Positions 27,567 to 37,075 of a stretch of 64,000 nt of DNA are shown in pieces (the stretch's first letter is position 1; each line of letters begins with the position of its first letter). Source of the stretch: Arenicellales bacterium (lineage in GTDB: Bacteria > Pseudomonadota > Gammaproteobacteria > Arenicellales > JAJDZL01); NCBI GenBank assembly GCA_958295885.1, contig OY282380.1:2666001-2730000 (forward strand), read 5' to 3'. The position numbers and the translations under genes are program-made. Below the pieces are notes generated by a model. It had not been told where the DNA came from. It saw only the letters and a list, made by a program, of their open reading frames with translations, and searched no databases.

Positions 27567-27596
27567 GGTTCGGATACGTTGCGACCGGGTCCACCA
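27567..27596 (+). repeat. J-site 6
   Basis: GGTTCGGATACGTTGCGACC then GGGTCCACCA. It precedes the second DUF433 module. Confidence 0.75.
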
Positions 27597-27728
27597 AGTC
27601 AAGTTGTTGAAGTAATGTGAAAAAGAAAATCATCAATCGTTCTGTCCGAGTGATTACAATAATTGCAACAAGGGTAGAGAATTGTCGGCACAGCAAGTCA
27701 ACAGTGAAATTAATATTGACATTGAGCA

Positions 27729-27971
27729 ATGGAACTCGAACACAATCGCGGCGAGACTGCAACAGATAACCTGATTGACAGAAATCCAGAGATCCTGGGA
27801 GGGACGTCTGTGTTTGCCGGTACCAGAGTTCCGGTTCGATTTCTGCTGGAACATTTGGAAGCGGGCGACCACTTAGATGAATTCCTGGATGATTTTCCCT
27901 CCGTATCGCGAGAACATGCGGTGGCGGTGCTTGAATGTGCGGTAGCCGAGTTGGTAGATAACGCACATTGA
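27729..27971 (+). CDS. DUF433 antitoxin, copy 2
   Basis: 80-aa DUF433 protein (RNPEILGGTSVFAGTRVPVR then FLLEHLEAGDHLDEFLDDFP). Intact, with the same leader as copy 3 at 43258. Its partner toxin is reduced to about 15 codons. Confidence 0.8.
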   Translation: MELEHNRGETATDNLIDRNPEILGGTSVFAGTRVPVRFLLEHLEAGDHLDEFLDDFPSVSREHAVAVLECAVAELVDNAH

Positions 27972-28012
27972 GGTTTTACTTGACGAATCCACTCCGAGGC
28001 GACTTACCTTTC
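27967..28012 (+). pseudogene. DUF5615 toxin stub
   Basis: ATT GAG GTT TTA CTT GAC overlaps the DUF433 stop and reads IEVLLDESTPRRLTF before an IS110 fragment cuts it off. The first codon is ATT, as in copy 3. Confidence 0.6.
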
Positions 28013-28467
28013 TTATGTCCATTAACTGATTGTAATCACGCAACAATTGAAACAAACGCGAATGCGACTCGTCTTTGGTCGACAGCTGACGAAAAGCGTT
28101 CAGTTCCGTTCGCAGCGCATCAGCGAGCACCCAGGCGTCGCGGCGGTCATCCTTGGCTCCGACCGGTGAATGTCGATCTCGAAATCGATTCGACTGCAAA
28201 GGATTGATGCTATACACCTCAAAGCCGTCACTCAGTAAAGTGCTCACCACTGCGCCATGCGGGGTCTCAATGCCGACGCGCACCGCACTCGGTGTGCTTG
28301 CTGTCAGCTGCAGACACCACTGCACCAACTGCGTCAGACCGTCACCGCTGTGAACGAAACTTTGGTTGCCGAGCACTTTGCCATCGGCACCCATCACGCA
28401 TGCCTGGTGATGCTGCCGTCCCCAGTCAATTCCCATCATCCAAATCGTCTGTGATTCCACCATCTTC
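28012..28467 (-). pseudogene. IS110-family transposase N-terminal fragment
   Basis: DEDD half of an IS110 transposase: MMGIDWGRQHHQACVMGADG, GIETPHGAVVSTLL and VGAKDDRRDAWVLADALRTE. It lacks the C-terminal Transposase_20 domain and is fused out of context to the DUF433 module on its left. It is related to but distinct from the copy at 10030. Confidence 0.75.
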
Positions 28468-28515
28468 ATCCTCCTCAAACTTATTACAATTTGGCTATCA
28501 CTACATGGTATAGGC

Positions 28516-29009
28516 ATGCGATTCGCAACGAAATCACACGCCTGGTGCAGCAGCAAAGACAACTACCGGTGCTGATCATCGATGAAGCCCATCATCTGCG
28601 CAACGAAGTGCTCGAAGACCTGCGTCTTCTGACCAACTTCGCCATGGACTCAGAACCGCGCATGTGCCTGCTGCTGATCGGACTGACCGAACTGAGAAGA
28701 CGTCTGAACATGGGCGTGCACCAATCCCTCAGCCAGCGCCTGGTCATCCGACATCACTTCGGCGCGCTGAACCGCGACGAAACCGAACGCTATCTGCAGC
28801 ATCGGTTCAGCCTCGCCGGCGCCGCCGACAAGGTGCAGCTGTTCGAGCCCAACGCCATCGAAATGATGCACGCCCAAGCCCGCGGCATGCCCCGCAGGAA
28901 TCAACCGTCTGGCACATTATGCGCTGTCAGCCGCAGCGCAGGACCAGGCTCGATGCGTTACCTTGCAGCACATGACTCAAGCTGTCGAAGAGTGGCAGGC
29001 CTGAACCGG
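28516..29009 (+). pseudogene. ExeA/TniB-like ATPase, truncated second copy
   Basis: Nearly identical to 9307-9793, beginning after Walker A is lost, with LIIDEAHH retained and a one-base insertion near the end (CCCCGCAGGAATCAACC) that shifts the frame. Ends at CTGAACCGG, the target duplicated by the next IS. Confidence 0.8.
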
Positions 29010-31511
29010 CCAATGGCATTTACTTAGTGATAAATACGTGTTGACTTAATAGTACGCACCTCGCGGACGACTGTTTTCATTGAAATATGTTACTTTATGC
29101 TACTGGTTCGTCGATGCCTGAGGTTGATTTCGTTTACGAATCCATTTGTTTCGCGGCTGTTTCGATTGCCGCGCATAGGAACGATCAGGACGTTGTTTCT
29201 GACGTTGCCTGCTGATGCTGCTGACGATGGCATTGACCGTAGAAGCAATCAGTTCTGCCTGTCGCAGCACCAGCTGTTCCAGACTGCGGGCCATCACCTT
29301 CAGCGCATGCTTGAAATTCACCTGTTTTCTGTCTTCTTCGGGCGCACCCTGGATTCGATCTTCACTGTAGTTGGTGAAGATTCTCGTGAGCGTGATCAGC
29401 ACAAAATGCGCATACAGTTCCTGTTTGACGCCGCGTTCTGATTTGGCATGAAACTGCTCGATGCTCATCCATGATTTGGAAATCTTGTACATCTCCTCGA
29501 TGCCCCATCTTTGATGGTACAGATCAGATAACTCCGAGATCGGATAGCGCACTGGATCCTGCAAAGTGACCGCGAGCGTGTAGGTGGTGTCGGCATGGGT
29601 GTATTTCACCAGTCGCAGTTTCAGCGGCGGACATTTCACCTGCGCATGGCGGCGGCGGATGCGAGTCCGGATTTGCGCGGTTGGCTCCACCTCGATGATC
29701 TCATCGGTGCGCTCTGAGTCCATGAACCGGTCCATCGCCACGGTCATGTTTTTCTGCAGACGGAAGACTGCCTCCACACCTCGCAGCCAGTGCGCATGCA
29801 GCATCTCGTAGCTGTAATAACCGCGGTCATAGACCACGACGTCGTTTTCGTCCAGCTGCTTCAGATGCGTCAGCGCAAGCTTTCGTTCATTGCCATGCGA
29901 TGCCAGCTCAAAGTCAATTGGAACGCGCGCCTTGAGCTGATACAGACAGCTCACAAGTCCCTGCGGATAATGCGCCTTGTCATTGGGCGTGCGATAACTG
30001 TTTTTAAGCAGTTTCCGCGGCAGGTTGAGCCGGCTGCCGTCAACCGCATGCAGACGATGTCCCTGCCACAGAAAGTCCTTTCGCTGCGCTTCGGAGCGCT
30101 GCAGAATGCGCTGCTGCAGGACCTTGAAAACCTGCTCATCCAGCTTGGCGCGCGCCCGGCTCATGGCGGCCGCAGTGACCGGCTGTGGCTGTGGCAGGCG
30201 GATCTCCAAGTCGCGGCACTGCGCCCATAATTCGTCCAAACAGGTGGCATAACCCTGTCGATTGTCAGAAAACACCAGCCGAAAGATAAACAGCATCAAC
30301 AACATCGTGTCGATCACTCGCCGCCGAACCCGCCACTTTTCATCAAATTCCGCCGCTACTTCCGAGATTTCGCCGATCAGATGCTGCCACAGCTGCACGA
30401 ATGAATCCGAACTCGCCAGCGGCTTCGGCATTGCTGCCTGCGCGCGTTTTTTGCGCTTCGCACGAGCCTTTTCACCGTGCGCTAAAATCTCTCGAAAACC
30501 TTCTTCCAAAGGATACACATAGACACCTTTAGGGGTTTTTCCAGAACGCTTCTCGGTGGTGCCCAGATACTGCCAGTTGGCCGCCCGATAACTGCTTGCC
30601 TCAAAGCGCGTCTCATCCACAAACGTCTCAATCAGCACCGGCCGACAGCCATGCTGGCACTGCCAGTCCTGCGGCAGCTGCCGACACACCAGCGACAAGG
30701 CCTTGGAAGCGAGATTTTTCACCCGCACCCACGGAAAGATCAGAAACCGACTGTTGTTGACCGCCAAGTGCAGATGTTTCTTGTGTTTCTGATCCTGCCA
30801 GCCAACCCACACATCCCGACACGGCAGCGCCTTGACTGCATACTGAAACAGGAAACAGCCCAGTTTGCGACCCTGCCCGTCAACGATGAAATAACGCAGG
30901 TTCGCCCCGATCGGATGCCGGTATCCCAGATAATGATAACGCTCCACCCATTCGTTGAATTCCCCTGCCTGATCCGCAGAAGTCACCAGCTGCACAGAAA
31001 GCGGCATCAGCTCCGACAGCTCCGCCTGCAGCTCCGCCTGTTCTTCGGTGCGCGCCGTCAGCGCCAGCGGCCTGCTCTTGCCGCGCTTAAGATGCGACTG
31101 CTTCGGCGGCAGCTGCACAACGCCCAATTGTTCCAGTTCCTCCAGCAGCAGCAGCGCTGACTGGTAGCGATTGACACCCTTTGATGTGTGCCAGCCTAAA
31201 TGCTCACTGATCGTCTGCGCCAGCTCAGTCCGACTCAAATTCTGAAACCGCGAAACTGTCTGTTGAATCTCACCCAACTGTCTGCGGGTAAAACGATGAC
31301 CGAAAAATGTCGTTGACTTCAACTTCTTAATGCGCTCATCCACCGCTGATCTCCTGACAAAATGATCCTTACCTCTATTTTGACAGTACTGCACAAGAAA
31401 GTCAAATGCGGATGTGCAATTTTTTTACATCCCTCGATTTGCCCGCTATATCAATCTGTTGCCATCTCTACAAAAATCTGCAAATACATTTATCCTATGT
31501 TAATGCCATTG
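29010..31511 (-). mobile_element. IS4-type element encoding a DruA-transposase fusion
   Basis: 2502-bp element with 9-bp direct repeats CTGAACCGG (29001-29009 and 31512-31520) and ends CCAATGGCATTTAC / GTTAATGCCATTG. It sits just after the stop of the truncated ATPase gene. A single long gene fills it and is undamaged, so this is probably the youngest insertion in this part. Confidence 0.85.
29100..31343 (-). CDS. DruA-like (DUF4338) domain fused to IS4-type DDE transposase
   Basis: 747 aa. Residues about 1-300 match the DUF4338/DruA family: FGHRFTRRQLGEIQQTVSRF, WVERYHYLGYRH, AVNNSRFLIFPWVRVKNLAS and ETFVDETRFEASSYRAANWQ followed by YLGTTEKRSGKTPKGVYVYP. Residues about 330-690 form a DDE domain: LHAVDGSRLNLPR (Asp), VVVYDRGYYS (Asp) and YHQRWGIEEMYKISKSW, a perfect Y-x2-R-x3-E-x6-K motif. 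The tail is basic. The GTG start at 31343 has AGGAG 7 nt upstream; an in-frame GTG at 31394 is less likely. Confidence 0.8.
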   Translation of the reverse strand: MDERIKKLKSTTFFGHRFTRRQLGEIQQTVSRFQNLSRTELAQTISEHLGWHTSKGVNRYQSALLLLEELEQLGVVQLPPKQSHLKRGKSRPLALTARTEEQAELQAELSELMPLSVQLVTSADQAGEFNEWVERYHYLGYRHPIGANLRYFIVDGQGRKLGCFLFQYAVKALPCRDVWVGWQDQKHKKHLHLAVNNSRFLIFPWVRVKNLASKALSLVCRQLPQDWQCQHGCRPVLIETFVDETRFEASSYRAANWQYLGTTEKRSGKTPKGVYVYPLEEGFREILAHGEKARAKRKKRAQAAMPKPLASSDSFVQLWQHLIGEISEVAAEFDEKWRVRRRVIDTMLLMLFIFRLVFSDNRQGYATCLDELWAQCRDLEIRLPQPQPVTAAAMSRARAKLDEQVFKVLQQRILQRSEAQRKDFLWQGHRLHAVDGSRLNLPRKLLKNSYRTPNDKAHYPQGLVSCLYQLKARVPIDFELASHGNERKLALTHLKQLDENDVVVYDRGYYSYEMLHAHWLRGVEAVFRLQKNMTVAMDRFMDSERTDEIIEVEPTAQIRTRIRRRHAQVKCPPLKLRLVKYTHADTTYTLAVTLQDPVRYPISELSDLYHQRWGIEEMYKISKSWMSIEQFHAKSERGVKQELYAHFVLITLTRIFTNYSEDRIQGAPEEDRKQVNFKHALKVMARSLEQLVLRQAELIASTVNAIVSSISRQRQKQRPDRSYARQSKQPRNKWIRKRNQPQASTNQ

Positions 31512-31746
31512 CTGAACCGGCTGCCGCCATCCCAACCCAGATGGAGTGCCCGCTCCAGCTGGAATCTCTCTTCTGCCTCTCAAAACATCGCCAATATCCC
31601 TAGCTCCAGCCGCTGACGCACATCGCCGCCAGCCACGCTGCCTCGACTTTGAATCCGACAATTCTGTTGGAACAATTTGATCCATTGAAAAATTTCGTTC
31701 CGATTTAATTTGAATAAGCCGTTTCAACTTAATCTGGAATTCAACA
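31512..31746 (+). mobile_element. Right end of the second TniAB-like copy
   Basis: Nearly identical to 9790-10024 and ends GGAATTCAACA like the intact element. Together with 28516-29009 it shows a TniAB-like copy that lost its left two thirds. Confidence 0.8.
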
Positions 31747-31755
31747 GAGCTTCAA

Positions 31756-33238
31756 ATGCCTGAAAACAATCCACAACTTTTTGCTTGGGAAACCGATGAC
31801 ATGCCGGAACTGCAGTGCTTGATACTGATTCTCGAACACCTGCCGTACCAGGAGATCGTCGCCAAATTTAAGTCTCAACGCGGCTGCGGCCGCAGCGACT
31901 ATCCGATCCGAGCCCTGTTCCGAAGCATGATCGCAGGCGTCGCGTTCGGACATGACTCGGTGAATTCTGCTGTGCGAACTGGCTCGAAACATGCAGCTGG
32001 CACAACTTTACGGCTTCAACCCACTGCCCCGGCAGAGCCTGCCGAAACAAGTGCTGCATTACGATGAGCAGGGCCAGGTGCGAGCGGTCACCGAAGAAGT
32101 CCAGCTGCTTCGTCCGTTATTGCCCGAAAGCTGGAATTTTTCACGACTTCTCAAACAGCTGTCCGAATTGGAAGCCGACACCGGCCTGGTCTCTGAGATA
32201 ATCGTCACGCTGCGCCATCAGCTGATGGCAGAAGTGCCGGATTTCGGGCGCTGTCTGGGCTACGATGGCAAAGTGCTCCACTCTCATTCCACCGGCAGAA
32301 CCCTCGCTGACAAAGATCGCACCTCGGATCCGGATGAATGCCGACTGGGGCAAACACAAGACCAGCGGCCTCCGTAAAGATGGCGCGCTGTGGGAAAAGA
32401 TCAAGAGCTGGTTCGGCTGCCGAGTGCATCTGATCGCCAACGCCCACTATGTAATTCCAGAAGCCGTAAAACTGCGCAAAGCCTCGCGCTCGGAAGTTGT
32501 CTGTCTGGGACGCTCCATGCTGCCACAGCTGTTCGAGCAACCCCCGGAGATGGCCGAACGCTGCCAGCAGTTTACTGCCGACCGCGGCCTTGAATGCGCG
32601 CAGCTCAAGGCTACCTTGTATGATCAGTACGAGATTCGTCCGCTGATTGACTGCAAAATGATGTGGCGACAGGAAAAACAGGATTAGAACTACGATCCGA
32701 ATGTGCCGGTCACGCGCCTGCTCAACGCCGGCGTTCGAACCGACAACATCGTATATGACGAGAGCGGCCAAGTGTATTGTGTGTGTCCTGAGACCCAACA
32801 ACAGCGGGAGATGATGTTCTGTGGATTCGAAAAAGATCGAAAGATCTTGAAGTACCGCTGTCCGGCTGCGGTCTATGGACTGGACTGCAAGGGGTATCGG
32901 GAATGTCACCAGCAGCGCGGCGGACAGGCTCCGACTACGGCCGCACAGCGCGCGTCAAGCTCGACAAGGACCGTCGCATCTTCACCCCTACGCCGCATCA
33001 CACCGTCACTTGGCAGAAGGGCTACAATCAGCGCATCACGCTGGAGCGAAATTTTTCTCGTTTCGACCAAGGCTGTCGTTTCAAGCGGCACTACATACGC
33101 GGCAAAATGAAAATGCAGCCCCGAGTCAACATTGCCGTGGCCATTATGATGGCGCTGGCACTGGCTCATTATCGGGCAGACTGCAAACATCAGATGCGCT
33201 CACTGGTCAAAACCTGGCAACTGCCCAAAGCAGCCTAG
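31756..33238 (+). pseudogene. IS1182-like DDE transposase, copy 1, frameshifted
   Basis: Reads as one transposase across several frames: MPENNPQLFAWETDDMPELQ, NDYPIRALFR-like region, FGHDSVNS, LGYDGKVLHSHSTGRT (catalytic Asp region), DWGKHKTSG and WFGCRVHLIANAHYVIPEAV, then KMKMQPRVNIAVAIMMALAL. At least three frameshifts and a TAG make it inactive. Its 5' non-coding end is replaced by the TniAB-like right end; the 3' end finishes near 33496 with CGCAACTGCC. Confidence 0.75.
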
Positions 33239-33496
33239 CCGCCGGATCGCAAAAGGATCGTCGCCCATGACGCCGGCGAGGCCATGGCGCGCCTGAAATC
33301 CGAAAAATAACTGCGGCCGCCGTTCTTACCAGCTACTCAAAAGCATTCGCGTCGGTTCGATTGCAATTGACCGGGCTAATGCATGAAAATTCGTAAAATA
33401 AGCCGTCAAATGAACGATTGTGAAAGATTCAGAACATGTTTCTTTTAGTTTCAGTCAACTCCAAATTGGGGTGAAAACCTCTACAGCGCAACTGCC
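33239..33496. mobile_element. 3' non-coding end of IS1182-like copy 1
   Basis: No gene. Ends in CTCTACAGCGCAACTGCC, the terminal repeat seen inverted at 43985. Confidence 0.6.
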
Positions 33497-33568
33497 TCGA
33501 ACTACTTGTGGACTCTCATGTATAATCATTTTTCATCCGAAAACTCCACATCAAATTGATAATAATAA

Positions 33569-33602
33569 ATAATCGTTCGATATTTTCGAACGATTATTTT
33601 TT
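33569..33602 (+). terminator. Rho-independent terminator-like hairpin
   Basis: AATAATCGTTCG and its complement CGAACGATTATT around a short AT loop, followed by TTTTTT. It would end transcription coming from the IS1182-like remnant before the porin gene. Confidence 0.6.
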
Positions 33603-33685
33603 AGTTTTTACGGATTAACCGGTTTAAAGGCGCATTTCGCTGCCAAATGCCACAAACCAGCAAAATCTTCACTTAATGGATTAAC

Positions 33686-33704
33686 ATTATTAATAATTAT
33701 TATC
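33686..33704. promoter_or_regulatory. Possible Fur box upstream of the porin
   Basis: GATAATAATTATTAATAAT on the minus strand agrees with the 19-bp Fur consensus at 13 positions. It lies about 140 bp before the porin start, and a related sequence is in the right arm at 35551. AT-richness makes a chance match possible. Confidence 0.35.
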
Positions 33705-33844
33705 AATTAGTTGAACGTTTTCTGGCAGACACTGATTAAAAATTAACAATTCCCATATTCTGGAGAATCAGGGACATACATGAGTAATGAAATTGAAACA
33801 TTTGCCGCGAGATTGCTGACACCAAGACCTCCGACACCGTCAAA

Positions 33845-35374
33845 ATGAGAACCATGTTCCGCAATCGATTCCGCACGCTTGTGCGCCGTTCTTGCCGCTG
33901 GAAATATCTATCTTTCGCGTCAGGTGCTTTGCTCATGCTAGTGCTGTCGTTGGCACCGGGTGTCGTTGATGCCCAATCTCTCGAGAGTCTGACCGAACGC
34001 CTCGACAGGCTGGAAGAAGTAAATCGCGAGCTTCGCAAAGAGATAAACGAGCTCAAGGCGAAACAGGCCGCCGAACAAACTGAACAGGTGCCATCCGCCA
34101 AAACAGCCCCTGAATCAGAGTCTGCCGGATTCCTCCGTTTCGATCCCGAATTCGGTTTCGCCATCCTCGATCCGAATACCTCCTTCAATCGCAAGCAGCG
34201 CCTCATACTCGATCGCAGGAAGGATGGAACTCTTGAGCGCGACAGCATGTACGTGCACGGTGCGGTTACCGCGATTGCCAACTACCAGAGCAGCAATCGT
34301 GCAGACAAGTTCGGCTACCTGATGCGCCATCCGACCGCCAGCAACCAAGTTGGGAAGGTGGTTTCGGAAGCGACAATCCATTCGGCGCAATTGGGATTCA
34401 CTGCCACGCTCGGTGACTGGATTACAGGTCACGCGATGATGCTTTTCAATCCGGAACAGAGCTTCGGCGCGGGTACAAACACCAATTTGGAGCGTAACCA
34501 GGTCCAGGTTCGCGAGGCGTATGTCCTCTTCGGTGATTTAGAGCGACGCCCCTTCTTCACCAGCCTCGGAAAGATGGCAGTTCCGTTCGGCCACACGGAC
34601 ACCGTCAATCCCTTCACCGCATCCACCGTCTGGCACGCTTTTGGCGGGTTGGCTAATGGCTTTACAGCCGGCTACGCGAGCGAAGGGTTGAACCTGACCG
34701 CGATGGCTATCCAAGGGGGCAGCCAGTTCCGCGCTGTCAACGCCCCGGTCGAGGGTACCAACGCGCCGAGCCGGTTGAACAATTTCGCGATTGATGTCAA
34801 TCACACCTTCCGGCTGGGCCAACACAAGACGCTTCTCGTCGGCGGGTCGTACCTGCACGGTTCGGCCTATTGCCAGGACTTCCCCGTGACGCACTTCATG
34901 TCGTGCCGGGACAACAATCCGGCCTTCGACATCTACGGCAAGCTTATGGTAGGGGATTACACATTTAAGAGCGAATTCGCGCGAACCACCGACGAGTGGC
35001 CCGGAACTTTCAATCCGGGCATACCGGAATTCGCGGCCAGCGACGTGACCGCATTCGATGTTGGCGTGAAGTACCGGACCGACTTCAACCATCGCCCGCT
35101 CGACCTCTCGGCAGAGTTTAGCCGCTTTGAGGCTGGCCCCGAAGGAGCACCGTGGGAACGTCAGAACCAGATAGTTTTGGGTGCCGCCTGGTTCGCTCGG
35201 CCTAGCGTGAATCTCTTCGCTGAATTCATCCGCGTGGACGGTTTCGCGCCACTCAACTTCATCAGCGGCGGCAGTGTCAAGGACGCGAACAACGAAGTAA
35301 TCCCGAATCGCACCATCAGCGATTCTACCGCCCGCTCGAACGTCTTTCTACTGGGCGTCAACGCGGCGTTCTGA
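33845..35374 (+). CDS. LbtU/DUF3573-family outer-membrane porin
   Basis: 509 aa. The N-terminus has a basic stretch, a hydrophobic core (FASGALLMLVLSLAPGVVDA) and an Ala-x-Ala-like cleavage site, then a short coiled coil (LTERLDRLEEVNRELRKEIN) as in trimeric porins. The remainder is beta-barrel-like with VREAYVLFGDLERRPFFTSL and GKMAVPFGHTDTVNPFTAS, the LbtU-type pattern, ending in Phe. LbtU imports a siderophore in Legionella; ligand specificity here is unknown. It is the only long intact non-mobile gene in the window. ATG 33854 is an alternative start. Confidence 0.75.
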   Translation: MRTMFRNRFRTLVRRSCRWKYLSFASGALLMLVLSLAPGVVDAQSLESLTERLDRLEEVNRELRKEINELKAKQAAEQTEQVPSAKTAPESESAGFLRFDPEFGFAILDPNTSFNRKQRLILDRRKDGTLERDSMYVHGAVTAIANYQSSNRADKFGYLMRHPTASNQVGKVVSEATIHSAQLGFTATLGDWITGHAMMLFNPEQSFGAGTNTNLERNQVQVREAYVLFGDLERRPFFTSLGKMAVPFGHTDTVNPFTASTVWHAFGGLANGFTAGYASEGLNLTAMAIQGGSQFRAVNAPVEGTNAPSRLNNFAIDVNHTFRLGQHKTLLVGGSYLHGSAYCQDFPVTHFMSCRDNNPAFDIYGKLMVGDYTFKSEFARTTDEWPGTFNPGIPEFAASDVTAFDVGVKYRTDFNHRPLDLSAEFSRFEAGPEGAPWERQNQIVLGAAWFARPSVNLFAEFIRVDGFAPLNFISGGSVKDANNEVIPNRTISDSTARSNVFLLGVNAAF

Positions 35375-35398
35375 CAGGCGAACGTGGCAGTCGAAACG

Positions 35399-35510
35399 GT
35401 TTCTAAGCGATTTGAAAGAATGGTTGGCGACGTTCTCACTGGAGTTGCACCCCGACAAGACTCACCGCATCGAGTTCGGCCTCTTCGCACTCGGTGAGTT
35501 CAATGACATC
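35399..35510 (+). pseudogene. Group II intron reverse-transcriptase scrap
   Basis: RFLSDLKEWLATFSLELHPD then KTHRIEFGLFALGE matches the thumb-proximal block of group II intron reverse transcriptases (LxxFxLxLHPxKTxxIEFG). About 37 codons only. It lies between the porin stop and the right inverted arm. Confidence 0.65.
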
Positions 35511-35519
35511 GCCCCCTAA

Positions 35520-35702
35520 CTAGTGTCTGCAAGAAAACTTTTAAAACAATGATAATAATGATTATTCATGTCATTCTAACAAGTGAATATTTTGCTGGTT
35601 TGTGGCATTTGGCAACGAAATTCGTCTCTGCACCCGTCAATCCGCCAAAACCGAAATTTCTTCGTTTGAAAATATCGCATGATTGTTAATTGATGTTTCA
35701 AA
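35520..35702 (+). repeat. Right arm of the porin-flanking inverted repeat
   Basis: Starts CTAGTGTCTGCAAGAAAAC and shares TTTTGCTGGTTTGTGGCATT and GAAAATATCG with the complement of the left arm. The tips face the porin gene, so the ISNCY-like ends point outward. Confidence 0.7.
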
Positions 35703-35827
35703 AGCACTTGCTCGATGGAATCCATAATCTTACAAATGTACTGGTAAATTATTACTCTAAATAACTCAATATCTTATTAAGAAATACGATAAATATTTAT
35801 ATTAGACCTAACGAGTGAGAAATTATC

Positions 35828-36025
35828 ATGAAGGTTATTGCGCTATCCCTGGAACCTAAACAGAATGAGAAACTTACTGATTTAGCCAAGCAATACGGGA
35901 TACCAAAATCCGCGATCGGTCGCTACTTAATCAATGTTGGGTATTCGGATTTGGAATCTACCCTGGACAACAATGAATGGTGGAAGGTTAGATACAGCGC
36001 GTTCGAACACTTGAACGACTGCTAA
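35828..36025 (+). CDS. Small CopG-like hypothetical protein
   Basis: 65 aa: MKVIALSLEPKQNEKLTDLA, then KQYGIPKSAIGRYLINVGYS, a beta-strand plus two helices as in ribbon-helix-helix antitoxins. GAGTGAG precedes the ATG. No partner toxin follows on the same strand. Confidence 0.45.
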   Translation: MKVIALSLEPKQNEKLTDLAKQYGIPKSAIGRYLINVGYSDLESTLDNNEWWKVRYSAFEHLNDC

Positions 36026-36031
36026 TCCTAC

Positions 36032-36220
36032 CTAAACCACCAATGAGCTGCCAGCAGCTACTCGATGTCCAGACGTTCCCCCAATAGACTCTAAGGTGCT
36101 GCTCATGTCGGTAATAATGGTGCCGATCATTGATAAGAGATCGCTCATCAGATACAACTGCGTAATACAGGGGCAACCCAGGAGAATGATCGCTATCGTT
36201 GCAACTTGGGTGATGCTCAT
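36032..36220 (-). CDS. Small membrane-type hypothetical protein
   Basis: 62 aa with one hydrophobic N-terminal segment (ITQVATIAIILLGCPCITQL). Its ATG overlaps the stop of the HNH remnant upstream (CGATGA), which suggests translational coupling. Function unknown. Confidence 0.35.
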   Translation of the reverse strand: MSITQVATIAIILLGCPCITQLYLMSDLLSMIGTIITDMSSTLESIGGTSGHRVAAGSSLVV

Positions 36221-36222
36221 CG

Positions 36223-36905
36223 GAGTTTACCCTTCATTCCGCGCTTTTTAATTATTTCTACATCGTCCGGAGTCGTATATTCAATTAGTTTATCCTCAAT
36301 TCGAAGATTCTCCCCGCATCCAATTGTTTGAGGATTGGAATTTTCTCTGAGAGCTTTGGTAACTTTAAGTCGGGTGAGTCTTCGACCATAGTTTTCATGA
36401 TGAAATTTGCAATGAAGGAATTAGATTTCGAGCGTAACATGTCCCACCTCCCGATTTTGGATAGACGTGGTGAGCGTGAATTACGCTCCGACTAACCTCT
36501 TCACCATAGATATAGCTGGCTTCATGTGCCAATTCCTTTGATGAAAGTTTAGATAAACAAGTTTGGCAGTGGCTTGAATAATGCTCGGATTTCAAAATTT
36601 CGATTTGTTCCTTTTCGATTTCAAGTGCTTGGTTGATACTGCCGCTGGATTCCAACTTCTTCCGACTTCCTCTATTCCCTTGAATATTTCTTGTCGGAGT
36701 TTTTGAAATAGGGGGGTGGGTCTGGAAGGTTACGTGCTGGGTCAAGCGCAAAAGGAGCGTGCCCTATAACTGCCTCCGTCGTATCTTCATTTCGGCCTCC
36801 AATTCTGTTTCAATTTGAGGACCATCGTTCAGGTAATCTTTCCGAAATTGTTGAAAACCTGGCCTGAAATCTCCATATTCACTGCTTGTTCTAACATGAA
36901 ATGAT
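36223..36905 (-). pseudogene. HNH-endonuclease-like gene, frameshifted
   Basis: The minus strand reads FRPGFQQFRKDYLNDGPQIE, then after shifts CQTCLSKLSSKELAHEASYI, IHAHHVYPKSGGG with the HH of the HNH motif, NLIPSLHCKFHHENYGRR across a one-base deletion, and DKLIEYTTPDDVEIIKKRGM. Cys pairs plus HH...N...H fit a zinc-supported HNH nuclease. Several frame changes make it inactive. Confidence 0.55.
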
Positions 36906-37075
36906 GCATTGTAAGTGCTGAGGGTTTAAATATTAGTTGCTTTGCGATTGCCATGTACTGCTCGCTAGAACTAGGCGTGCTACCAAAATTGATCCAAAAT
37001 ACTCTTGATTCGTAACTACTCCCCCCCTCCCGAAGCGGGTAGGGAGTTTTTTAGTAATTCTGATTGAGAATGATT

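Larger units (their letters stand above)
33547..33736 (-). repeat. Left arm of the porin-flanking inverted repeat
   Basis: Read on the minus strand it begins AGTGTCTGCCAGAAAAC, the ISNCY tip, and continues through TTTTGCTGGTTTGTGGCATT to GAAAATATCG. The same blocks occur in the same order on the + strand from 35520. About 190 bp, diverged. Confidence 0.7.

Noticed and set aside
30651-31160. + strand frames within the DruA-transposase gene
   Set aside because: Antisense shadows of an intact 747-aa coding sequence.
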